The notes under the pieces were generated by a model. The model saw nothing but the letters and a program-made list of their open reading frames with translations. It was not told the origin of the DNA and searched no databases. DNA of 64,000 nucleotides from Mesostigma viride (Eukaryota; Streptophyta; Mesostigmatophyceae; Mesostigmatales; Mesostigmataceae), in the NCBI GenBank assembly GCA_009746045.1, contig RPFO01000114.1, positions 1,997,411-2,061,410 on the forward strand. The letters are read 5' to 3'. Numbering within the stretch: the first letter of the stretch is position 1; every line of letters starts with the position of its first letter. Position numbers and translations under genes: made by a program. Shown here piece by piece: positions 1 to 9,600 of this stretch.

Positions 1-79
1 CTGCATGTGGCAACTTAACATGGAATGCCTGCATGTGAAAATATTACGAGCGTTGCGCATCATATCCTACAAGCCGCAC

Positions 80-203
80 CTTTCTCGTAGACAGTTCCCT
101 TGGCACCAGGCTGAGAGACCTTGGCCCCACCACCGCCACCACCGCCACCGCCACCGCCTCCTCCACCGCCACCGCTAGGAGCGCCCTTCTTCTTCTTGGC
201 CAT
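80..203 (-). CDS. putative first exon of a gene running off the left edge
   Basis: On the minus strand an ATG at 203 opens a short frame beginning MAKKKKGAPS. A run of about 17 glycines follows, then a non-repetitive stretch ending in VYEK. A GT donor (AAAG/GTGCGG) follows at 79-78, after which the frame soon stops, so the rest of the gene would lie left of base 1. The Lys-rich start and Gly linker match no family I can name. The Gly run is a (GGT/GGC)n repeat and may vary in length. The alternative is a chance frame through a trinucleotide repeat, so confidence is modest. Confidence 0.33.
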
Positions 204-692
204 GGCGACGGTTGGGGTGAGAACGATTGAGCGAGAGGCATGGCGGCGGCTAGGGCACGGCACCACCGGACATCCAGTAAAGTTAGACTTCCGTGCCTTA
301 GCCAGGTCGCTGGTGCGGAATGCCGACGGGGCTGGTCCCAGCGCGGCAATTCTGGCGGACATGAGAATCTGCTGCCCTGAAGCCAACATTTTCGACGTTG
401 TCCTCCTCTGAAATCCCGCCTTTTGGGGCGACCAATCGTCAATCCCTTCCAGAAAATACAATTATGAAAGCAAGCCTGGCTGGTGGCAGGGCCACCGGAA
501 TGCCACCCGAATGCGTGCTCGGATATAATTTATCAACGCCTTCATGCAGGCACCGCGACGTAGTTATTGAGGTTGTTTGGGTTGCCAGCTTTACTAACTG
601 CTCGGGGTCCGTTGGTGGATCGTCGAGTAAGTACAGGTTCCTGTTAAAAAACGGGTCCGTAACTCCGTACATATAGACCTTGCGGCGTGGAC
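204..692. other. no gene recognised; upstream of the left-edge gene
   Basis: An open frame continues upstream of the ATG at 203 to about 461, but has no recognisable domain. The rest looks like ordinary intergenic sequence. Confidence 0.4.
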
Positions 693-846
693 GCGTTGCT
701 CATGTGTGGGCGGTTCCGCTTACGGCACTGTAGATAGCAGCTGATGGGAACATGCAGAAAACTTAGGACCGCTAGCCCCTGCGCGGGTTTGAACTGGGGA
801 CTTCCGGATCCGACGGAACGACCAGTAAAAACTCCCACTTTATTTT
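693..846. repeat. one copy of a 218-bp tandem repeat, cut by a LINE insertion
   Basis: This copy matches the units at 2489-3233 (TGTGGGCGGTTCCGCTTACG... CCCACTTTATTT). Its end carries the left 16-bp target duplication of the adjacent LINE, at 831-846. It belongs to the same array as 2445-3233, split by the insertion. Confidence 0.85.
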
Positions 847-2428
847 CCGGTGAAATGGGTGTTAGTTTATTTCCATATAACAGTTAAGGTGACCCAGGTA
901 TGCCAGAAATAGCCTGAAATGCCTAGATGTGCCTAAATTGGGTTGCCCGCATTAATAAGGCGCGCCCTGCGACCAAGGTAGCCATTGTACTGTAGATATA
1001 TCGTCATCTGATCCGGCATACGTGTTCGGTTTGCACCGTGTGCAGTTCTTGGACGTTTGGAATCATGGCATGGCTAACGTGATGACTGACTAGCTAGACC
1101 TTTTCAGTGGTTTTCCATTTGCGGGTATTTCCTCGTAAATGGTGGGAGAGCGATCGCAGCAATGGTGCTCACCACTAGACACTCCCGGCCAGTTAGGCTA
1201 GAAACACACGCCCTGATCAAGCATGCTGTTTCCGGCCCCACCGTCTAGGTCATCTAGTCGCTCCACACGTAAGCCAGCCATAATTTCAATGCACAAGGAT
1301 ACACATTTCCATCACCATTCATCTTCATCATCCTGAACGACTCGAAAACGCGGAAAAGATAACGGCAGGCTCGAGCTACCATGGTCCGGATTCTCCCGAT
1401 TTCTGGCCTGCGCTGGTTGTCTCTTTGATACGTGTAAAGACCTGGTTCATGCCCATGAGTGCATGGAAGACTTCCAGTGGGCTGGGGGTGTCATTGTTAG
1501 GGCCCGGGTCCCATACTTTGTGTTGTTCCGTCGCCAGGAGCCAGTAACGACGCATAGCCAGGTTCCAAGATGAGATAAACCGGCGGACCACGGCACCTCT
1601 CGTGTACGCGGCACGTAACGTGAATACGGTCTCGTTGCGAACTTGCCATATGGTGTGAAGCATCGTCGTGCGGAGCCATATCCATGCCATCTGGTTGGCT
1701 GTGAGGCTCGCGTCCCGTAATCCCGTGATGCCGAAAATAACCGTAGATAGTGTGACGGTGGTGGGGGGAGCTGTAATAGCCATCCACTTGGCCCATATAC
1801 CCAGCAGCCATTGCCACACCCCTGCGAGTTGGCAGTCCAGAAATCTGTGCTCAATTGTTTCATCTGGAAAGTTGCATAAGCACGCCGCCGCGTGGGAGTA
1901 CCGGTGGTGCAGTTGGGAATTGACCCCGATGGCCCGATGCATAAGCAGGTGCTGGACGTCGGTGGCCCGTTTGTCAACCAATGGGTGATCAACTGCCAAG
2001 GTAATGTTCTTGATCCAGGTGTAGCCCGGCCACTCGGGGTGCCAACGCAGGCGACCCGGGTGCATCCTATGATTTTTATGTAGAAGTAGCCGGTATCCCC
2101 AGTCTGCCGTGTACTCGAATAGGCATTTCGTCATGGGGGTGCCGCCAGATGTGAGGACCCACCCAAATTCTAGCGGGTCTAGAGCAAGCGTGTCCAGTCG
2201 CCCCTTGCCAACATGTAGCCATGTGGTGTCGCGTATCACTGTGGTGGGGTCCAGGGGTAACATGCACGCCTGTGACAGTGACCACGGGACCACTCGAATA
2301 CGGTGACATTGAAATGCTGGAATGTAGGCGTACGATGTAATTAATTTGCCGAGAAGTCCTTGACCGTTGGGTGTCTCCTGGAGCAATTGTATGGTAACGC
2401 CCGTCGACGCGACCGCAACGATGCAGCC
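847..2428 (-). mobile_element. 5'-truncated LINE (non-LTR retrotransposon) with 16-bp TSD
   Basis: The 1,582-bp insertion is flanked by perfect direct repeats ACTCCCACTTTATTTT at 831-846 and 2429-2444. Length and flanks fit target-primed reverse transcription. The coding strand is minus: a C-terminal LINE ORF lies at 1376-2386 and about 530 bp of 3' untranslated sequence at 847-1375. The 5' end, with endonuclease and RT core, is missing, so this is a dead copy. Related 3' fragments occur at 15331-15733, 25683-25878, 53050-53190 and 54056-54170. Confidence 0.85.
1376..2386 (-). CDS. C-terminal fragment of LINE ORF2, zf-RVT-like region
   Basis: A 336-residue frame ends in QKSGESGPW. About residue 168 it carries CLCNFPDETIEHRFLDC, a C-x-C...H-x4-C pattern typical of the zinc-binding region downstream of the RT in plant and algal LINEs. 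It is followed by VWQWLLGIWAKW and a C-terminal tail. No RT catalytic motif is present, as expected for 5' truncation. The frame stays open to the 5' break of the insertion, so the listed Met is only the first in the surviving piece. The same C-terminal peptide recurs in the other copies in this window, showing that the family's 3' coding end is conserved. Confidence 0.75.
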   Translation of the reverse strand: MLQETPNGQGLLGKLITSYAYIPAFQCHRIRVVPWSLSQACMLPLDPTTVIRDTTWLHVGKGRLDTLALDPLEFGWVLTSGGTPMTKCLFEYTADWGYRLLLHKNHRMHPGRLRWHPEWPGYTWIKNITLAVDHPLVDKRATDVQHLLMHRAIGVNSQLHHRYSHAAACLCNFPDETIEHRFLDCQLAGVWQWLLGIWAKWMAITAPPTTVTLSTVIFGITGLRDASLTANQMAWIWLRTTMLHTIWQVRNETVFTLRAAYTRGAVVRRFISSWNLAMRRYWLLATEQHKVWDPGPNNDTPSPLEVFHALMGMNQVFTRIKETTSAGQKSGESGPW

Positions 2429-2444
2429 ACTCCCACTTTATTTT

Positions 2445-3233
2445 ATGCTCCGCGTTGCTCATGTGTGGGCGGTTCCGCGTTGCTCATGTGTGGGCGGTTC
2501 CGCTTACGGCACTGTAGATAGCAGCTGATGGGAACATGCAGAAAACTTAGGACCGCTAGCCCCTGCGCGGGTTTGAACTGGGGACTTCCGGATCCGACGG
2601 AACGACCAGTAAAAACTCCCACTTTATTTGCGCAATGCTTCTTGCCGGGAAGGTGGGCGAGTAAGTTTTCATTGCTATCCAGCCGAGGTGGGTTCCTATA
2701 AGGGAGTGTGGGCGGTTCCGCTTACGGCACTGTAGATAGCAGCTGATGGGAACATGCAGAAAACTTAGGACCGCTAGCCCCTGCGCGGGTTTGAACTGGG
2801 GACTTCCGGATCCGACGGAACGACCAGTAAAAACTCCCACTTTATTTGCGCAATGCTTCTTGCCGGGAAGGTGGGCGAGTAAGTTTTCATTGCTATCCAG
2901 CCGAGGTGGGTTCCTTTAAGGGAGTGTGGGCGGTTCCGCTTACGGCACTGTAGATAGCAGCTGATGGGAACATGCAGAAAACTTAGGACCGCTAGCCCCT
3001 GCGCGGGTTTGAACTGGGGACTTCCGGATCCGACGGAACGACCAGTAAAAACTCCCACTTTATTTGCGCAATGCTTCTTGCCGGGAAGGTGGGCGAGTAA
3101 GTTTTCATTGCTATCCAGCCGAGGTGGGTTCCTATAAGGGAGTGTGGGCGGTTCCGCTTACGGCACTGTAGATAGCAGCTGATGGGAACATGCAGAAAAC
3201 TTAGGACCGCTAGCCCCTAGGACCGCTAGCCCC
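2445..3233. repeat. 218-bp tandem repeat array (about 3.5 units)
   Basis: Units start with TGTGGGCGGTTCCGCTTACG at 2489, 2707, 2925 and 3143, a period of 218 bp, with near-identical sequence. The last unit is truncated and ends in small duplications of GACCGCTAGCCCCTAG. Each unit contains GCGGGTTTGAACTGGGGA, which includes a B-box-like motif on the minus strand, but no tRNA fold. Confidence 0.9.
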
Positions 3234-3656
3234 TAGGACCGCGTTGCTCATGTAAGCGTGGCTGCGCGTTGGCAGCCAGCAAGCAGAAGTGTAGTTCATG
3301 TAAGTACTTTTAGTTGTTGTTCCTACGCGAAGGTAGCTACTGGATTATAAAGAGAAGATACTTATTCAAAAGATAATTTAGAAACTGTACCAACCTAGTA
3401 CCTTTACTACGATCGCCGGGTACCAATATTCCTACTGTAGATATTTCTGATTAATCATCCTGATCAATCAGAGCTTTTTATTACTGTAGCGCGCGAGAGG
3501 ATGTTACAATATTTGCAGCCGACCCAGGCACACCGCGACGTGACATCTATATTTCCCGTCGGACGGCTGCAGGAAGGACTGGCAGCTCCGCCAATTTCAA
3601 CCATAGCTCTCAGGGGGGATATTTTTGCACCCGGCCTTGCCTAAACATCAATAATC
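3234..3656 (+). promoter_or_regulatory. upstream region of the DUF3531 gene
   Basis: The 420 bp of non-repetitive sequence before the ATG should hold the promoter and 5' UTR. GCCAAT is seen about 65 bp upstream of the start. A TATAAAG lies near 3354 but is rather distant. The start context AATAATCATGG has G at +4. Assignment is by position only. Confidence 0.35.
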
Positions 3657-6600
3657 ATGGCCCTTCAACGCTGCGTACAAAATTGCGTGGAATTTTCGCA
3701 ACAGATTCGTCACAATTATAGGTCGCCGTTTGGAGGCAAGGCTGCTCCATTCCCGGCGCACCGTCGTAGCCTGGCCTCGAAGAAAGTTAATGCGCCTGCC
3801 CCTGTAGCCCAACTTGCGGATGGTTTCTCAAAAAGCGATGGACCTATTTCTTCGTCATCCCAAAGAGCCGTCGTGCCACCTTTGCAAGCGAGCAAAAAAG
3901 GAGCATATGGTGGCATTGACCGATCTGACGTTCCGGAATGGGTCAAGTAAGTTGGCCACCGAGGTGCTCGGAATGAAGCAATATGCCTTGCAGGTTGCGG
4001 TAGGAGCTACAACGACCTCGCAGTCAAGCGACTTTACAGCAACCCTCTTAGCGCCCGTTGCAGTCCCTTCGAACTCCCTGACTCTCAATTACCCCCAGCA
4101 CTCCAGCAGTTACCGAATTCCCGATCAAGCGTTTGTAGGAGCGCGTCTAGCCTACGTCTATGATGGGACCTTGACTGCTTCTGTAGCACGTTTTTTAAAG
4201 TGACAGAATTGGCCATGCAATGTTATTTCATTGCCACATTTGCACGCTTAGGTTCACATTTGCGCAGGTTATGGTTCTCTTCTTGCCATGTAGAGGCATT
4301 TTTAACCATCTGATCAGCCGCGGCTTGGTAGAACTTCGCGTTGAAATCTTCTCGCCTTTTGAAGCACGCTGATGCTGCACCACACGGTAGGACTCGTCCA
4401 GTCACTTCACTTGTTGCCACAACTTCAATTTATGGGCTGTCTGCCCGATTTTATAATGCAACTGATCTACAACATCTCGTACAAAATGGCAGGCTGTCAG
4501 GGTATCCCATGCGGCCGACAAAGGTTCCAGGCATCGTTTATCACAGTTGTCCCTGGTCGTGGGATGCAGGGACATCTTCCAAGTGCCAGGGGAAGAAGTG
4601 GCAATCTGTATTCCCTAGCGTACAATTATAATAGTAGTATGTACAGTAGTATCTATATATGCCACGGTAGTATGTGCCACGTAGTTTTGTACGTTGCGTT
4701 GGCTTGAGCCTTGCTCGCCAGTGATTATTTTCTGTAGGGTTCTACCTCTTTTGGGGGATTTCCTTATGTTGCATGCCGATCTCGATAATTTACCATTATC
4801 AATACATATATATGCCATGCCCCTGCAAGAGAACTCGATGCACATGCGTGCTAATGTGGTGTAGTGCGATGGTAAGGTTGAGATGATCATCGCCAACGCC
4901 AGATGTTTATGCTGGCACGACACCATGTCATGGTCTCCCCCCTGGCCTACTTTCCTTTTCTCTTCACTGCCCCCTCGCTTGCCTCCTCCCTCGCTCCTCA
5001 TTTCTCTTCCTCCACCCCATCTGGCCCCCATGCTTGCCTTCCTTCACCATGGCCCTCCCTCCCTCCCTCCCTCCCTCCCTCCTTCCCCAACGGTTTCGCA
5101 AGGCACCACCCTTCCATCGGGCTGACGGCAGTGTCCCCATCCGTCACCATCACCAACCACATCCCGTCCACCACCACCACCCACGACACCCCATCGGCCA
5201 CCATCACCAACCACTCCCCATCGGCCACCCTGATCACACGCACCCTACCCCTTGCAATGTTGTACCCACACCCACACACACATCACACCTTGCAATGTTG
5301 CAGTACCTAATGTGATGTAATCCGGCCCACCCCACACCCCTTTTCCTTCCCCCCTGCCAGGGTGCTGGAGGAGGGCGCCCAGTCGGACGAGGAGCTGATG
5401 CACATCATCAAGGGGACTAACGGGGACCCTGCGCTCATCGAGGCCAGGGTGCGGCCCTTTACTCTTACATCCTTTTTTCCCCCCCTTTTTCAAGTCTCTT
5501 TTACCCACACCCTATTCTGTGACATCCTATCTATCTGCATTTCTTCTTTCTTTTGACCTTTTACCCGCGCTGGTCAGAGGTTGTTTAAGAGGTGCACGAT
5601 GTTCAACCCATCGATGCCAGTTGTTGCATCGTAGAGGTTGTTCATGAGGTCGCAACGTGCCAGTGTTGCCCTTCTGAACATGGCGCACACAGCGGTCATG
5701 GAGGCCAGGACACGGCCCTTTTTCCCTTTACGTCTATTTTCCCTTGTTTTTCTCTTCCCCACCCCACCACCACCAACACATTCGCACCCACATACATTGT
5801 TAAAAAGAATAACCGCGCACGGACGAGTACTTCTGGCTGGGGTCAATGACTTGCTTGGGTTATCATTTACATCTTATAACATTGCATTGCATCTTATAAC
5901 ATTGCATTACATGGGTCAATGACTTGCTTGGGTTATCATTTATATCTTATAACATTGCATTGCATCTTATAACATTGCATTACATGGGTCAATGACTTGC
6001 TTGGGTTATCATTTATATCTTATAACATTGCATTGCATCTTAGAACATTGCATTACATCTTATAACATGACATTATTTGCTTGATGGCCGGCCCCCCCTG
6101 GCACCAGGTGCGCTCCCACTTCGAAGCGCGCACGGACGAGTACCTTCGGCTGGGGTCAGGTCTGGCCCCCGACATCATGAAGGTCTCCTTCCGCGAGTGA
6201 GTGGTCTTTAAATGGAATAACCCTCCGCGAGTGAGTGGTCTTTAAATAGAATAACCCTCCGCGAGTGAGTGGTCTTTAAATAGAATAACCCTCCGCGAGT
6301 GAGTGGCCTTTAAATAGAATAACCCTCCGCGAGTGAGTGGTCTTTAAATAGTATAACCCTCCGCGAGTGAGTGGTCTTTAAATAGAATAACCCTCCGCGA
6401 GTGAGTGGTCTTTAAATAGAATAACAGCTGTCTTTTGTGTGGGAGCGGCCCTTTCTCGTGCATGTCCTACACAATCCGCCCTCATATACCTCCCCTGATA
6501 CTCTCTTATGCTAGTGTTGACGCTGGACTCTGTGGCCTATCACGCATTTACCCCCGTTGGTGGCATGTACGACATAACCCTCTCTGATACTCTCTAGAGC

Positions 6601-9600
6601 CAATGCTATTAGTACATGATGCCATGAGTACATAACCCTCTCTAATACTCTCCAGTGCTAATGCTATTAGTACATGATGCTATGAGTACACAACCCTCTC
6701 TAATACTCTCTAGTTCTAATGCTATCAGTACATAATGTTTGTAGTACATAACCCTCTCATACTCTCCAGTGCTAATGCTAACGCCTGACTCGCTGACCCA
6801 CCATGCCTTGCCCATGCTTCATGCACATCCCACATGCACCTGCCCGTATTTGATTCTGTTATCCTCATTTATCCTTCATGCAGGTACGACCCGTTTGACC
6901 TCGTCATCTGGTGGCAGTTCTACAGCATCCCCTCGGAGAAGGAGATGGAGCTGTTTGAGGAGGTAAGGTTATCTACTATTGTACTATATCATAGCCTACG
7001 AGCATGCCCCTATCTGTCAGAAAAAGGGTATTGAGCTGTTGGAGGAGGTACTGTCACATAAGGATAAGCCTATATCTATACCCTTATAGCCAGATAAAGA
7101 GATGGAGCTGTTCAAGGAAGTACTGTTTTTCCTTCTACGAGGCTCTCCTACCTGGCACGGTGTTCTCCCTTTGCCGTTTTCATGCCGCCGCGCTGTGCAT
7201 GCCCTGCGCTAGGTGGCATGTCCTGCACCATGTGCCGTGCCCATCCTCTGAACGACGACATCCCAAGCTGACTGCTTCCATGCTGTTGTCTGCGACGCCT
7301 TCATCGCATACAAGCCATGTCAAGTTTATACTATCACTATATGTAGTGAATATACACGCACCAGGTGGTCAAGTCTTGGTTTATTATCGACGAGCTGAGC
7401 TATCGCAGAGTCTCGCCTTCATCTAATATCCTTCATGACCTTGTGTGCCTTCCTTAAGTATTATTAGCTATTTACTCTCCTCTTCTCCCTCTGCCTTGGG
7501 CCAGGTTGTCACGCGCCTGGTCCTGGTTGGTCATCGGCAAGCACCGCTGTAGGACAGGCTCTCGTTCTTACCATTCTTGTCCCCTTGTACCGTGACCACG
7601 GGCCAGGTGGTCAAGTCTTGGTTTGTCATCGGCAAGCTGGGCGGCTACAACGCGGACAACCTGCAGGTGATGGACAAGGAGGCGGAGGTGTCGGGAATGG
7701 AGTACGACAACGAGACGGCGCGCAACCTGGAGCCGGCCATGTTCCTCAACATGGGCGATTTCGAGTACCAGGGCGACTGGGCACGCTGCTGGTTGGTGGG
7801 AGGGGCACAGATGTTTGGGGTGGTGGGGTCTTGTTTCTTTTGGGGGGGGAGAAATGTAGGGGTTGTGTAGCTGGGTGTTAGAAGAAAGCAGCAACCTGGA
7901 GCCAGCCAGGTTCCTCGACAGGGTGATTTTGAGTACCAGGGCGACTGGGCACGCTGCTTGTGGGTGGCTAGACTTTTTGTGGGAGGGTTGGATGTTGGTG
8001 GGTGTGATCCTGATGAGACTGTATGACAGCATGTTTTCAATGAATGAGTGCTGGATTGGTGGCAAGTGCTCCTGCAGGCGAGCGGATAACCCTTGCAAAG
8101 CCAAGAAGTGGCCAAGTAGTGGCCAAGTAGTGGTCAAGTAGTGGCCAAGTAGTAGCAAAGCCTCGTGTTTTGAGTGTGCTGAGTGCTCCTGGCTTCCCCT
8201 ATGCCCACTGGTTAAGAACGTCAAGAAGGGAAACCAACCCCCCCCCCATGCGCATTGGATCCTCCATACATGTTGGTTGGGCCCCTCAGGTCTTGGTTGG
8301 GCTCCTTAAGTGTCGGGCTCGTTAACTGTTCGTTTGGCCCTCTAAGGCCGCGTGCTTGTCTGGCTGTTGTTGAACACCAACCTGTGTTTAACTCAACGTG
8401 GCTAGCACCAACCTGTGATGTGCGATACCAACCTGTGAATCTCTTTCTGGTTAATCTTTACATAAACTCTACCTTTATCGCGCCCTATTTTATCCTCCAC
8501 GCCTGCATGATGCACTGGTGTTTGCCTCGTATGCCCCGTGACTCCCACCACGCCGCAGGTTTAACCTGGCGACCGCAGACCAGATAGCGATGGACATTTT
8601 GATCAACGCGATGACGACGTTCAGCGTGAGGTGGGAGCAGGGTTGTTAGGACCGTACCCCTACCCTCCAAAGGGCAAAGACCAAACATGTTGAGACTGGA
8701 CCATCACCCTCCTTGGAGCACAGTCACCAGCTATGCATGTAGATGAATGCCACGACGACGTCCAGTGTCAGGTGGCCGCGATAGACCCCAGGACAGGGGA
8801 GTGAGCGAAGCATGGAATTAGGTGGCCGCGATAGACCCCAGGACTGGGGAATGAGCGAAGCATGGAATTAGGTGGCCGCGATAAACCCCAGGACTGGGGA
8901 ATGAGCGAAGCATGGAATAAGGTGGCTGCGATAGACCCCAGGACTTGGGAGTGAGCGAAGCATGGAATTAGGTGGCCGCGATAGACCCCAGGACTAGGGA
9001 GTGAGCGAAGCATGGAATTAGGTGGCCGCGATAGACCCCAGGACTGGGGAGTGAGCGAAGCATGGAATTAGGTGGCCACGATAGACCCCAGGACTGGGGA
9101 GTGAGCGGAGCGTTAGCGGCATAAGCATAGCATTGGCAGCCCCCTGCCTACCTGAAACATTATCATTCTATACTACTATAATACTATCATTATTTTACTA
9201 TATGATATTATCATTATCATACTATATAGTATTATCATTATTTAACTATATAATATTATCATTAATTTACTATACTACTATAATATTATCATTGTCATAC
9301 TATATAGTATAATCATTATCATACTATATGATATTATCATTAATTTACTATATAATATTATCATTGTCATACTATATAGTATTATCATTATCATACTATA
9401 CAATATTATCATTATCATACTACATAGTATTATCACTATCATACTATATAATATTATCATTATTTTACTATATAATATTATCATTATCATACTATATAGT
9501 ATTATACTAGAGTAGTTGGTCATGCGAACCCCATGGGGTGAGTGTGGCTCAGGACCTTAGCACCACCCCCTCTTCCTTAGCTCTTCCTTTTTTGCTGGAA

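Noticed and set aside
121-411. Polyproline ORF on the plus strand near the left edge
   Set aside because: Antisense of the glycine run of the minus-strand exon.
780-830. tRNA-like sequence in the 218-bp repeat (GCGGGTTTGAACTGGGGA)
   Set aside because: A B-box-like match on the minus strand, but T-stem arms do not pair and no acceptor or anticodon arm fits.
8255-8587. Plus-strand 110-codon ORF as an extra exon of the DUF3531 gene
   Set aside because: It lies in intron 5; the known family continues directly from exon 5 to exon 6 in phase without it.
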